Assembly (NCBI GenBank): GCA_949752795.1
Contig: CATKHW010000360.1
Location: 1 to 64,000, forward strand
DNA length: 64,000 nucleotides
Source of the DNA: Hyperoodon ampullatus
Lineage: Eukaryota; Chordata; Mammalia; Artiodactyla; Ziphiidae
Direction: 5' to 3'
In this document: one piece after another, positions 38,259 to 52,171 of the stretch
Layout: the number at the start of each line of letters is the position of its first letter
Position numbering within the stretch: the first letter of the stretch is position 1
Position numbers and translations under genes: made by a program
Notes under the pieces: generated by a model
The model's input: the letters and a program-made list of their open reading frames with translations, nothing else
Databases searched by the model: none
Told to the model about the DNA's origin: nothing

Positions 38259-39997
38259 CCCTAAAACAAGTAAAGAACAGAGCTACAGAGCCAAGGGCAC
38301 TACCAGTCTAGGGAATATACCTTGGGAAAACTGAAAATCAATAAGACAGAGCCACCCCAAAATTTAGGGCTGCACTGCATACAAGGACCTCAACTTGGAT
38401 ACACCTTAAGTATCCCAGAAAATATAAACATGGTTCAAAAAATTGTGGTACTTACGTACGATGGAATATCCCTCAGCCATGAAATCAATGTCATAAGACC
38501 AGTAGCAGCAAAATGGGTGGATTCAGGTACGATGATTCTAAGTGAAATAAGTCACACAGAAAAAGAAACTTATCATAAGATATCACTTATGAAGATCCTG
38601 TAAACATGGCTACACTTGAACTGAGTTAGGAAAGAGGACAGTGTCTCACATTTAGAAAACACTCTTATACCTGCTTAAGGGGGAAGGAGAGGTGGGATGA
38701 TGCATAAAACCAGAGTTTGATATAAGCACAGGTACCGTTCCAAAAACCAACTATGGAATAGACAAGACCTACACCGTCCTCAGCGAAAGGGACTCAAAAC
38801 CCCATATTTCCCGCAGAGGAAAATATCTGACTAGTAAGAATCTTAAAACCTATGTATTGATATGTCTCCGTAAGGGAATCAAGTGTGTCTAGACTGGCAT
38901 AAACATGGCAGCGAGAATCAGCTCAAACCCACTATAAAAAGGAATTTCAAAAACAAAACAAAAAAACTGGGAAATTCTTTACAATTCCTTCAGGGTCTCT
39001 GATGAAAGCTGGAATGACCCTATCTACAACGACAGCTGGATGTGGCATAAGGAGGGACACTTGGGACTGAGACGATTGGTGAGATTGGGTGAGCAAATGC
39101 AGACCCTTTAAAGCAATAATGCATGGCACCCATTCCATGGGTCCGAACTCTCCAGGTTGAAGGGAATATTACTACAGCTATAACATGTGCGGGAAACCTA
39201 GAGAACGGACACACTGTGAATACGAAAGGTTTCTAAAACTCAACGAATAGTCCCACCCCTGGTGCTCCGGTTTGACTTTCCGTCTGCTTTACTATCAACC
39301 TCCCAACTTGGAGAGACAGCCCCTTTAACCTCTTGGTTCGCACAGGTTGCCAATTTGGCAGTGGATGAAAGGGAAGAGGGAGAACCAATGAGAGAGTAGC
39401 TGTTAGGCATTTGGACGGGCACATATCACTGTAATTTCCCAGCAGGAAGAAGAATTAACCAAATTCTCAGCCACCCACCGGGAACCAGTATAGGTCCTGA
39501 ACCAAAATTTTGGACTTGCGGTCAGCTCACCAAAAACGAGTTGAAAAATGGAGCTCAGGGGCACAGCAATTCACAAACTGGCCGAGTAATAAAGGACAAC
39601 TATCGTCCAAAAATCTGTTGAGGGAAGGCAACGAGGCGGACTTGAAAGCGAGGCAGAATAGCAGGAAACAGATTTCAAGAGGTACGATGGAATCGCCTTT
39701 AAAGCACAGGAAGAGGGGCACAACTTCGACAATGATGCACTTGGCCAAAAAGGGCGTATGCGTTTTCTCCTGAATATATTCAGGAGAAAACGCATACGCC
39801 CTTTTTGGCCAAGCAAGCAAGCGGGCAATGCAAATCTGCACTACAAAGAAGTATCACTTCCCACCGGTCAAAAGGGACATCCACAAAATGTGTAAGAACA
39901 AGAAAGGCAAGACAGGCCCTGGAGAACAGGGAGCCTTGTTATGCTGATGGGCGGGATGTAAATTGCCAACTGCCTCTCTGGAGGAGTGCATTCTGTT
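38259..39997 (+). repeat. Satellite unit 23, type P
   Basis: Palindrome 39740-39813 is perfect. gaggacagtg near 38636 is shared with unit 25. Private changes: gtgggatgat near 38694 and cccagcagg near 39438. Confidence 0.92.
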
Positions 39998-41736
39998 CCC
40001 TAAAACAAGTAAAGAACAGAGCTACAGAGCCAAGGGCACTACCAGTCTAGGGAATATACCTTGGGAAAACTGAAAATCAATAAGACAGAGCCACCCCAAA
40101 ATTTAGGGCTGCACTGCATACAAGGACCTCAACTTGGATACACCTTAAGTATCCCAGAAAATATAAACATGGTTCAAAAAATTGTGGTACTTACGTATGA
40201 TGGAATATCCCTCAGCCATGAAATCAATGTCATAAGACCAGTAGCAGCAAAATGGGTGGATTCAGGTACGATGATTCTAAGTGAAATAAGTCACACAGAA
40301 AAAGAAACTTATCATAAGATATCACTTATGAAGATCCTGTAAACATGGCTACACTTGAACTGAGTTAGGAAAGAGAAGAGTGTCTCACATTTAGAAAACA
40401 CTCTTATACCTGCTTAAGGGGGAAGGAGAGGTGGGGTGATGCATAAAACCAGAGTTTGATATAAGCACAGGTACCGTTCCAAAAACCAACTATGGAATAG
40501 ACAAGACCTACACCGTCCTCAGCGAAAGGGACTCAAAACCCCATATTTCCCGCAGAGGAAAATATCTGACTAGTAAGAATCTTAATACCTATGTATTGAT
40601 ATGTCTCCGTAAGGGAATCAAGTGTGTCTAGACTGGCATAAACATGGCAGCGAGAATCAGCTCAAACCCACTATAAAAAGGAATTTCAAAAACAAAACAA
40701 AAAAACTGGGAAATTCTTTACAATTCTTTAAGGGTCTCTGATGAAGGCTGGAATGACCCTATCTACAACGACAGCTGGATGTGGCATAAGGAGGGACACT
40801 TGGGACTGAGACGATTGGTGAGATTGGGTGAGCAAATGCAGACCCTTTAAAGCAATAATGCATGGCACCCATTCCATGGGTCCGAACTCTCCAGGTTGAA
40901 GGGAATATTACTACAGCTATAACATGTGCGGGAAACCTAGAGAACGGACACACTGTGAATACAAAAGGTTTCTAAAACTCAACGCATAGTCCCTCCCTTG
41001 GTGCTCCGGTTTGACTTTCCGTCTGCTTTACTATCAACCTCCCAACTTGGAGAGACAGCCCCTTTAACCTCTTGGTTCGCACAGGTTGCCAATTTGGCAG
41101 AGGATGAAAGGGAAGAGGGAGAACCAATGAGAGAGTAGCTGTTAGGCATTTGGACGGGCACATATCACTGTAATTTCCCGGCAGGAAGAAGAATTAACCA
41201 AATTCTCAGCCACCCACCGGGAACCAGTATAGGTCCTGAACCAAAATTTTGGACTTGCGGTCAGCTCACCAAAAGCGAGTTGAAAAATGGAGCTCAGGGG
41301 CACAGCAATTCACAAACTGGCCGAGTAATAAAGGACAACTATCGTCCAAAAATCTGTTGAGGGAAGGCAACGAGGCGGACTTGAAAGCGAGGCAGAATAG
41401 CAGGAAACAGATTTCAAGAGGTACGTTGGAATCGCCTTTAAAGCACAGGAAGAGGGGCACAACTTCGACAATGATGCACTTGGCCAAAAAGGGCGTATGC
41501 GTTTTCTCCTGAATATATTCAGGAGAAAACGCATACGCCCTTTTTGGCCAAGCAAGCAAGCGGGCAATGCAAATCTGCACTACAAATAAGTATCACTTCC
41601 CACCGGTCAAAAGGGACATCCACAAAATGTGTAAGAACAAGAAAGGCAAGACAGGCCCTGGAGAACAGGGAGCCTTGTTATGCTGATGGGCGGAATGTAA
41701 ATTGCCAACTGCCTCTCTGGAGGAGTGCATTCTGTT
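39998..41736 (+). repeat. Satellite unit 24, type Q
   Basis: Palindrome 41479-41552 is perfect. Nearly the same as unit 22. Private changes: ctacaaataag near 41587 and ggcggaatg near 41690. Confidence 0.92.
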
Positions 41737-43475
41737 CCCTAAAACAAGTAAAGAACAGAGCTACAGAGCCAAGGGCACTACCAGTCTAGGGAATATACCT
41801 TGGGAAAACTGAAAATCAATAAGACAGAGCCACCCCAAAATTTAGGGCTGCACTGCATACAAGGACCTCAACTTGGATACACCTTAAGTATCCCAGAAAA
41901 TATAAACATGGTTCAAAAAATTGTGGTACTTACGTACGATGGAATATCCCTCAGCCATGAAATCAATGTCATAAGACCAGTAGCAGCAAAATGGGTGGAT
42001 TCAGGTACGATGATTCTAAGTGAAATAAGTCACACAGAAAAAGAAACTTATCATAAGATATCACTTATGAAGATCCTGTAAACATGGCTACACTTGAACT
42101 GAGTTAGGAAAGAGGACAGTGTCTCACATTTAGAAAACACTCTTATACCTGCTTAAGGGGGAAGGAGAGGTGGGGTGATGCATAAAACCAGAGTTTGATA
42201 TAAGCACAGGTACCGTTCCAAAAACCAACTATGGAATAGACAAGACCTACACCGTCCTCAGCGAAAGGGACTCAAAACACCATATTTCCTGCAGAGGAAA
42301 ATATCTGACTAGTAAGAATCTTAAAACCTATGTATTGATATGTCTCCGTAAGGGAATCAAGTGTGTCTAGACTGGCATAAACATGGCAGCGAGAATCAGC
42401 TCAAACCCACTATAAAAAGGAATTTCAAAAACAAAACAAAAAAACTGGGAAATTCTTTACAATTCCTTCAGGGTCTCTGATGAAGGCTGGAATGACCCTA
42501 TCTACAACGACAGCTGGATGTGGCATAAGGAGGGACACTTGGGACTGAGACGATTGGTGAGATTGGGTGAGCAAATGCAGACCCTTTAAAGCAATAATGC
42601 ATGGCACCCATTCCATGGGTCCGAACTCTCCAGGTTGAAGGGAATATTACTACAGCTATAACATGTGCGGGAAACCTAGAGAACGGACACACTGTGAATA
42701 CGAAAGGTTTCTAAAACTCAACGCATAGTCCCTCCCCTGGTGCTCCGGTTTGACTTTCCATCTGCTTTACTATCAACCTCCCAACTTGGAGAGACAGCCC
42801 CTTTAACCTCTTGGTTCGCACAGGTTGCCAATTTGGCAGAGGATGAAAGGGAAGAGGGAGAACCAATGAGAGAGTAGCTGTTAGGCATTTGGACGGGCAC
42901 ATATCACTGTAATTTCCTGGCAGGAAGAAGAATTAACCAAATTCTCAGCCACCCACCGGGAACCAGTATAGGTCCTGAACCAAAATTTTGGACTTGTGGT
43001 CAGCTCACCAAAAGCGAGTTGAAAAATGGAGCTCAGGGGCACAGCAATTCACAAACTGGCCGAGTAATAAAGGACAACTATCGTCCAAAAATCTGTTGAG
43101 GGAAGGAAACGAGGCGGACTTGAAAGCGAGGCAGAATAGCAGGAAACAGATTTCAAGAGGTACGTTGGAATCGCCTTTAAAGCACAGGAAGAGGGGCACA
43201 ACTTCGACAATGATGCACTTGGCCAAAAAGGGCGTATGCGTTTTCTCCTGAATATATTCAGGAGAAAACGCATACGCCCTTTTTGGCCAAGCAAGCAAGC
43301 AGGCAATGCAAATCTGCACTACAAAGAAGTATCACTTCCCACCGGTCAAAAGGGACATCCACAAAATGTGTAAGAACAAGAAAGGCAAGACAGGCCCTGG
43401 AGAACAGGGAGCCTTGTTATGCTGATGGGCGGGATGTAAATTGCCAACTGCCTCTCTGGAGGAGTGCATTCTGTT
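41737..43475 (+). repeat. Satellite unit 25, P/Q hybrid
   Basis: Palindrome 43218-43291 is perfect. The left part is P-like (gaggacagtg, cttaaaacc) and the right part Q-like (cgcatagtccctcccc, caaaagcgag, ggtacgttgg). It replaces a full dimer between pairs 23-24 and 26-27. Confidence 0.9.
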
Positions 43476-45214
43476 CCCTAAAACAAGTAAAGAACAGAGC
43501 TACAGAGCCAAGGGCACTACCAGTCTAGGGAATATACCTTGGGAAAACTGAAAATCAATAAGACAGAGCCACCCCAAAATTTAGGGCTGCACTGCATACA
43601 AGGACCTCAACTTGGATACACCTTAAGTATCCCAGAAAATATAAACATGGTTCAAAAAATTGTGGTACTTACGTACGATGGAATATCCCTCAGCCATGAA
43701 ATCAATGTCATAAGACCAGTAGCAGCAAAATGGGTGGATTCAGGTACGATGATTCTAAGTGAAATAAGTCACACAGAAAAAGAAACTTATCATAAGATAT
43801 CACTTATGAAGATCCTGTAAACATGGCTACACTTGAACTGAGTTAGGAAAGAGAACAGTGTCTCACATTTAGAAAACACTCTTATACCTGCTTAAGGGGG
43901 AAGGAGAGGTGGGGTGATGCATAAAACCAGAGTTTGATATAAGCACAGGTACCGTTCCAAAAACCAACTATGGAATAGACAAGACCTACACCGTCCTCAG
44001 CGAAAGGGACTCAAAACCCCATATTTCCCACAGAGGAAAATATCTGACTAGTAAGAATCTTAAAACCTATGTATTGATATGTCTCCGTAAGGGAATCAAG
44101 TGTGTCTAGACTGGCATAAACATGGCAGCGAGAATCAGCTCAAACCCACTATAAAAAGGAATTTCAAAAACAAAACAAAAAAACTGGGAAATTCTTTACA
44201 ATTCCTTCAGGGTCTCTGATGAAAGCTGGAATGACCCTATCTACAATGACAGCTGGATGTGACATAAGGAGGGACACTTGGGACTGAGACGATTGGTGAG
44301 ATTGGGTGAGCAAATGCAGACCCTTTAAAGCAATAATGCATGGCACCCATTCCATGGGTCCGAACTCTCCAGGTTGAAGGGAATATTACTACAGCTATAA
44401 CATGTGCGGGAAACCTAGAGAACGGACACACTGTGAATACGAAAGGTTTCTAAAACTCAACGAATAGTCCCACCCCTGGTGCTCCGGTTTGACTTTCCGT
44501 CTGCTTTACTATCAACCTCCCAACTTGGAGAGACAGCCCCTTTAACCTCTTGGTTCGCACAGGTTGCCAATTTGGCAGTGGATGAAAGGGAAGAGGGAGA
44601 ACCAATGAGAGAGTAGCTGTTAGGCATTTGGACGGGCACATATCACTGTAATTTCCCGGCAGGAAGAAGAATTAACCAAATTCTCAGCCACCCACCGGGA
44701 ACCAGTATAGGTCCTGAACCAAAATTTTGGACTTGCGGTCAGCTCACCAAAAACGAGTTGAAAAATGGAGCTCAGGGGCACAGCAATTCACAAACTGGCC
44801 GAGTAATAAAGGACAACTATCGTCCAAAAATCTGTTGAGGGAAGGCAACGAGGCGGACTTGAAAGCGAGGCAGAATAGCAGGAAACAGATTTCAAGAGGT
44901 ACGATGGAATCGCCTTTAAAGCACAGGAAGAGGGGCACAACTTCGACAATGATGCACTTGGCCAAAAAGGGCGTATGCGTTTTCTCCTGAATATATTCAG
45001 GAGAAAACGCATACGCCCTTTTTGGCCAAGCAAGCAAGCGGGCAATGCAAATCTGCACTACAAAGAAGTATCACTTCCCACCGGTCAAAAGGGACATCCA
45101 CAAAATGTGTAAGAACAAGAAAGGCAAGACAGGCCCTGGAGAACAGGGAGCCTTGTTATGCTGATGGGCGGGATGTAAATTGCCAACTGCCTCTCTGGAG
45201 GAGTGCATTCTGTT
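43476..45214 (+). repeat. Satellite unit 26, type P
   Basis: Palindrome 44957-45030 is perfect. It carries the P markers and caatgacag as in unit 21. Private change: ggatgtgacat near 44256. ttcccacagagg near 44026 is also seen in units 31, 33, 35 and 37. Confidence 0.92.
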
Positions 45215-46954
45215 CCCTAAAACAAGTAAAGAACAGAGCTACAGAGCCAAGGGCACTACCAGTCTAGGGAATATACCTTGGGAAAACTGAAAATCAATAA
45301 GACAGAGCCACCCCAAAATTTAGGGCTGCACTGCATACAAGGACCTCAACTTGGATACACCTTAAGTATCCCAGAAAATATAAACATGGTTCAAAAAATT
45401 GTGGTACTTACGTATGATGGAATATCCCTCAGCCATGAAATCAATGTCATAAGACCAGTAGCAGCAAAATGGGTGGATTCAGGTACGATGATTCTAAGTG
45501 AAATAAGTCACACAGAAAAAGAAACTTATCATAAGATATCACTTATGAAGATCCTGTAAACATGGCTACACTTGAACTGAGTTAGGAAAGAGAAGAGTGT
45601 CTCACATTTAGAAAACACTCTTATACCTGCTTAAGGGGGAAGGAGAGGTGGGGTGATGCATAAAACCAGAGTTTGATATAAGCACAGGTACCGTTCCAAA
45701 AACCAACTATGGAATAGACAAGACCTACACCGTCCTCAGCGAAAGGGACTCAAAACCCCATATTTCCCGCAGAGGAAAATATCTGACTAGCAAGAATCTT
45801 AATACCTATGTATTGATATGTCTCCGTAAGGGAATAAAGTGTGTCTAGACTGGCATAAACATGGCAGCGAGAATCAGCTCAAACCCACTATAAAAAGGAA
45901 TTTCAAAAACAAACCAAAAAAAACTGGGAAATTCTTTACAATTCTTTAAGGGTCTCTGATGAAGGCTGGAATGACCCTATCTACAACGACAGCTGGATGT
46001 GGCATAAGGAGGGACACTTGGGACTGAGACGATTGGTGAGATTGGGTGAGCAAATGCAGACCCTTTAAAGCAATAATGCATGGCACCCAATCCATGGGTC
46101 CGAACTCTCCAGGTTGAAGGGAATATTACTACAGCTATAACATGTGCGGGAAACCTAGAGAACGGACACACTGTGAATACGAAAGGTTTCTAAAACTCAA
46201 CGAATAGTCCCACCCCTGGTGCTCCGGTTTGACTTTCCGTCTGCTTTACTATCAACCTCCCAACTTGGAGAGACAGCCCCTTTAACCTCTTGGTTCGCAC
46301 AGGTTGCCAATTTGGCAGAGGATGAAAGGGAAGAGGGAGAACCAATGAGAGAGTAGCTGTTAGGCCTTTGGACGGGCACATATCACTGTAATTTCCCGGC
46401 AGGAAGAAGAATTAACCAAATTCTCAGCCACCCACCGGGAACCAGTATAGGTCCTGAACCAAAATTTTGGACTTGCGGTCAGCTCACCAAAAGCGAGTTG
46501 AAAAATGGAGCTCAGGGGCACAGCAATTCACAAACTGGCCGAGTAATAAAGGACAACTATCGTCCAAAAATCTGTTGAGGGAAGGCAACGAGGCGGACTT
46601 GAAAGCGAGGCAGAATAGCAGGAAACAGATTTCAAGAGGTACGTTGGAATCGCCTTTAAAGCACAGGAAGAGGGGCACAACTTCGACAATGATGCACTTG
46701 GCCAAAAAGGGCGTATGCGTTTTCTCCTGAATATATTCAGGAGAAAATGCATACGCCCTTTTTGGCCAAGCAAGCAAGCGGGCAATGCAAATCTGCACTA
46801 CAAAGAAGTATCACTTCCCACCGGTCAAAAGGGGTATCCACAAAATGTGTAAGAACAAGAAAGGCAAGACAGGCCCTGGAGAACAGGGAGCCTTGTTATG
46901 CTGATGGGCGGGATGTAAATTGCCAACTGCCTCTCTGGAGGAGTGCATTCTGTT
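45215..46954 (+). repeat. Satellite unit 27 (1,740 bp), type Q
   Basis: Palindrome 46697-46770 has one mismatch, C to T at 46748, the same change as in units 30, 32 and 34. One extra base lies in the A-rich run (caaaccaaaaaaaac near 45910). Private changes include ctagcaagaa near 45787, ggcctttgg near 46363 and aggggtatcc near 46830. Confidence 0.92.
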
Positions 46955-48694
46955 CCCTAAAACAAGTAAAGAACAGAGCTACAGAGCCAAGGGCACTACC
47001 AGTCTAGGGAATATACCTTGGGAAAACTGAAAATCAATAAGACAGAGCCACCCCAAAATTTAGGGCTGCACTGCATACAAGGACCTCAACTTGGATACAC
47101 CTTAAGTATCCCAGAAAATATAAACATGGTTCAAAAAATTGTGGTACTTACGTACGATGGAATATCCCTCAGCCATGTAATCAATGTCATAAGACCAGTA
47201 GCAGCAAAATGCGTGGATTCAGGTACGATGATTCTAAGTGAAATAAGTCACACAGAAAAAGAAACTTATCATAAGATATCACTTATGAAGATCCTGTAAA
47301 CATGGCTACACTTGAACTGAGTTAGGAAAGAGAACAGTGTCTCACATTTAGAAAACACTCTTATACCTGCTTAAGGGGGAAGGAGAGGTGGGGTGATGCA
47401 TAAAACCAGAGTTTGATATAAGCACAGGTACCGTTCCAAAAACCAACTATGGAATAGACAAGACCTACACCGTCCTCAGCGAAAGGGACTCAAAACCCCA
47501 TATTTCCCGCAGAGGAAAATATCTGACTAGTAAGAATCTTAATACCTATGTATTGATATGTCTCCGTAAGGGAATCAAGTGTGTCTAGACTGGCATAAAC
47601 ATGGCAGCGAGAATCAGCTCAAACCCACTATAAAAAGGAATTTCAAAAACAAAACAAAAAAAACTGGGAAATTCTTTACAATTCTTTAAGGGTCTCTGAT
47701 GAAGGCTGGAATGACCCTATCTACAACGACAGCTGGATGTGGCATAAGGAGGGACACTTGGGACTGAGACGATTGGTGAGATTGGGTGAGCAAATGCAGA
47801 CCCTTTAAAGCAATAATGCATGGCACCCATTCCATGGGTCCGAACTCTCCAGGTTGAAGGGAATATTACTACAGCTATAACATGTGCGGGAGACCTAGAG
47901 AACGGACACACTGTGAATACGAAAGGTTTCTAAAACTCAACGCATAGTCCCTCCCCTGGTGCTCCGGTTTGACTTTCCGTCTGCTTTACTATCAACCTCC
48001 CAACTTGGAGAGACAGCCCCTTTAACCTCTTGGTTCGCACAGGTTGCCAATTTGGCAGAGGATGAAAGGGAAGAGGGAGAACCAATGAGAGAGTAGCTGT
48101 TAGGCATTTGGACGGGCACATATCACTGTAATTTCCCGGCAGGAAGAAGAATTAACCAAATTCTCAGCCACCCACCGGGAACCAGTATAGGTCCTGAACC
48201 AAAATTTTGGACTTGCGGTCAGCTCACCAAAAGCGAGTTGAAAAATGGAGCTCAGGGGCACAGCAATTCACAAACTGGCCGAGTAATAAAGGACAACTAT
48301 CGTCCAAAAATCTGTTGAGGGAAGGCAACGAGGCAGACTTGAAAGCGAGGCAGAATAGCAGGAAACAGATTTCAAGAGGTACGTTGGAATCGCCTTTAAA
48401 GCACAGGAAGAGGGGCACAACTTCGACAATGATGCACTTGGCCAAAAAGGGCGTATGCGTTTTCTCCTGAATATATTCAGGAGAAAACGCATACGCCCTT
48501 TTTGGCCAAGCAAGCAAGCGGGCAATGCAAATCTGCACTACAAAGAAGTATCACTTCCCACCGGTCAAAAGGGACATCCACAAAATGTGTAAGAACAAGA
48601 AAGGCAAGACAGGCCCTGGAGAACAGGGAGCCTTGTTATGCTGATGGGCGGGATGTAAATTGCCAACTGCCTCTCTGGAGGAGTACATTCTGTT
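46955..48694 (+). repeat. Satellite unit 28 (1,740 bp), Q-like
   Basis: Palindrome 48437-48510 is perfect. It carries Q markers (cttaatacc, ttctttaaggg, caaaagcgag) and one extra A in the A-rich run. catgtaatc near 47176 links it to unit 20. Private change: gtacattctg near 48683. Confidence 0.92.
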
Positions 48695-50433
48695 CCCTAA
48701 AACAAGTAAAGAACAGAGCTACAGAGCCAAGGGCACTACCAGTCTAGGGAATATACCTTGGGAAAACTGAAAATCAATAAGACAGAGCCACCCCAAAATT
48801 TAGGGCTGCACTGCATACAAGGGCCTCAACTTGGATACACCTTAAGTATCCCAGAAAATATAAACATGGTTCAAAAAATTGTGGTACTTACGTACGATGG
48901 AATATCCCTCAGCCATGAAATCAATGTCATAAGACCAGTAGCAGCAAAATGGGTGGATTCAGGTACGATGATTCTAAGTGAAATAAGTCACACAGAAAAA
49001 GAAACTTATCATAAGATATCACTTATGAAGATCCTGTAAACATGGCTACACTTGAACTGAGTTAGGAAAGAGAACAGTGTCTCACATTTAGAAAACACTC
49101 TTATACCTGCTTAAGGGGGAAGGAGAGGTGGGGTGATGCATAAAACCAGAGTTTGATATAAGCACAGGTACCGTTCCAAAAACCAACTATGGAATAGACA
49201 AGACCTACACCGTCCTCAGCGAAAGGGACTCAAAACCCCATATTTCCCGCAGAGGAAAATATCTGACTAGTAAGAATCTTAATACCTATGTATTGATATG
49301 TCTCCGTAAGGGAATCAAGTGTGTCTAGACTGGCATAAACATGGCAGCGAGAATCAGCTCAAACCCACTATAAAAAGGAATTTCAAAAACAAAACAAAAA
49401 AACTGGGAAATTCTTTACAATTCCTTCAAGGTCTCTGATGAAAGCTGGAATGACCCTATCTACAACGACAGCTGGATGTGGCATAAGGAGGGACACTTGG
49501 GACTGAGACGATTGGTGAGATTGGGTGAGCAAATGCAGACCCTTTAAAGCAATAATGCATGGCACCCATTCCATGGGTCCGAACTCTCCAGGTTGAAGGG
49601 AATATTACTACAGCTATAACATGTGCGGGAAACCTAGAGAACGGACACACTGTGAATACGAAAGGTTTCTAAAACTCAACGAATAGTCCCTCTCCTGGTG
49701 CTCTGGTTTGACTTTCCGTCTGCTTTACTATCAACCTCCCAACTTGGAGAGACAGCCCCTTTAACCTCTTGGTTCGCACAGGTTGCCAATTTGGCAGAGG
49801 ATGAAAGGGAAGAGGGAGAACCAATGAGAGAGTAGCTGTTAGGCATTTGGACGGGCACATATCACTGTAATTTCCCGGCAGGAAGAAGAATTAACCAAAT
49901 TCTCAGCCACCCACCGGGAACCAGTATAGGTCCTGAACCAAAATTTTGGACTTGCGGTCAGCTCACCAAAAACGAGTTGAAAAATGGAGCTCAGGGGCAC
50001 AGCAATTCACAAACTGGCCGAGTAATAAAGGACAACTATCGTCCAAAAATCTGTTGAGGGAAGGCAACGAGGCGGACTTGAAAGCGAGGCAGAATAGCAG
50101 GAAACAGATTTCAAGAGGTACGTTGGAATCGCCTTTAAAGCACAGGAAGAGGGGCACAACTTCGACAATGATGCACTTGGCCAAAAAGGGCGTATGCGTT
50201 TTCTCCTGAATATATTCAGGAGAAAACGCATACGCCCTTTCTGGCCAAGCAAGCAAGCGGGCAATGCAAATCTGCACTACGAAGAAGTATCACTTCCCAC
50301 CGGTCAAAAGGGACATCCACAAAATGTGTAAGAACAAGAAAGGCAAGACAGGCCCTGGAGAACAGGGAGCCTTGTTATGCTGATGGGCGGGATGTAAATT
50401 GCCAACTGCCTCTCTGGAGGAGTGCATTCTGTT
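48695..50433 (+). repeat. Satellite unit 29, unit 28-like to X hybrid
   Basis: The left part has cttaatacc, as in Q units; from about 49430 it follows X units. Palindrome 50176-50249 has the X-type T-to-C mismatch at 50241, followed by ctacgaagaag. Confidence 0.92.
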
Positions 50434-52171
50434 CCCTAAAACAAGTAAAGAACAGAGCTACAGAGCCAAGGGCACTACCAGTCTAGGGAATATACCTTGG
50501 GAAAACTGAAAATCAATAAGACAGAGCCACCCCAAAATTTAGGGCTGCACTGCATACAAGGGCCTCAACTTGGATACACCTTAAGTATCCCAGAAAATAT
50601 AAACATGGTTCAAAAAATTGTGGTACTTACGTACGATGGAATATCCCTCAGCCATGAAATCAATGTCATAAGACCAGTAGCAGCAAAATGGGTGGATTCA
50701 GGTACGATGATTCTAAGTGAAATAAGTCACACAGAAAAAGAAACTTATCATAAGATATCACTTATGAAGATCCTGTAAACATGGCTACACTTGAACTGAG
50801 TTAGGAAAGAGAACAGTGTCTCACATTTAGAAAACACTCTTATACCTGCTTAAGGGGGAAGGAGAGGTGGGGTGATGCATAAAACCAGAGTTTGATATAA
50901 GCACAGGTACCGTTCCAAAAACCAACTATGGAATAGACAAGACCTACACCGTCCTCAGCGAAAGGGACTCAAAACCCCATATTTCCCGCAGAGGAAAATA
51001 TCTGACTAGTAAGAATCTTAAAACCTATGTATTGATATGTCTCCGTAAGGGAATCAAGTGTGTCTAGACTGGCATAAACATGGCAGCGGGAATCAGCTCA
51101 AACCCACTATAAAAAGGAATTTCAAAAACAAAACAATAAAACTGGGAAATTCTTTGCAATTCCTTCAGGGTCTCTGATGAAGGCTGGAATGACCCTATCT
51201 ACAACGACAGCTGGATGTGGCATAAGGAGGGACACTTGGGACTGAGACGATTGGTGAGATTGGGTGAGCAAATGCAGACCCTTTAAAGCAATAATGCATG
51301 GCACCCATTCCATGGGTCCGAACTCTCCAGGTTGAAGGGAATATTACTACAGCTATAACATGTGCGGGAATCCTAGAGAACGGACACACTGTGAATACGA
51401 AAGGTTTCTAAAACTCAACGCATAGTCCCTCTCCTGGTGCTCCGGTTTGACTTTCCGTCTGCTTTACTATCAACCTCCCAACTTGGAGAGACAGCCCCTT
51501 TAACCTCTTGGTTCGCACAGGTTGCCAATTAGGCAGAGGATGAAAGGGAAGAGGGAGAACCAATGAGAGAGTAGCTGTTAGGCATTTGGACGGGCACATA
51601 TCACTGTAATTTCCCGGCAGGAAGAAGAATTAACCAAATTCTCAGCCACCCACCGGGAACCAGTATAGGTCCTGAACCAAAATTTTGGACTTGCGGTCAG
51701 CTCACCAAAAACGAGTTGAAAAATGGAGCTCAGGGGCACAGCAATTCACAAACTGGCCGAGTAATAAAGGACAACTATCGTCCAAAAATCTGTTGAGGGA
51801 AGGCAACGAGGCGGACTTGAAAGCGAGGCAGAATAGCAGGAAACAGATTTCAAGAGGTACGTTGGAATCACCTTTAAAGCACAGGAAGAGGGGCACAACT
51901 TCGACAATGATGCACTTGGCCAAAAAGGGCGTATGCGTTTTCTCCTGAATATATTCAGGAGAAAATGCATACGCCCTTTTTGGCCAAGCAAGCAAGCGGG
52001 CAATGCAAATCTGCACTACAAAGAAGTATCACTTCCCACCGGTCAAAAGGGACATCCACAAAATGTGTAAGAACAATAAAGGCAAACAGGCCCTGGAGAA
52101 CAGGGAGCCTTGTTATGCTGATGGGCGGGATGTAAATTGCCAACTGCCTCTCTCGAGGAGTGCATTCTGTT
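50434..52171 (+). repeat. Satellite unit 30 (1,738 bp), type Y
   Basis: Palindrome 51915-51988 has C to T at 51966. One base is missing in ggcaaacagg near 52085 (others read ggcaagacagg). It has ctctctcgagg near 52150 like the other Y units except 36. Confidence 0.93.

Larger units (their letters stand above)
33041..48694 (+). repeat. Dimeric higher-order repeat domain 1 (P-Q type, 3,478 bp)
   Basis: P units (21, 23, 26) share gcagtggatg, gatgaaagctgg and ggtacgatgg. Q units (22, 24, 27) share acgtatgatgg, gaagagtgtc, cttaatacc, ttctttaaggg and caaaagcgag. Pairs 21-22 and 23-24 are adjacent and 3,478 bp apart; 26-27 follows after the hybrid unit 25. Unit 20 has a Q-like left part and P-like right part. 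Unit 28 is Q-like and follows Q27 directly. Confidence 0.75.
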
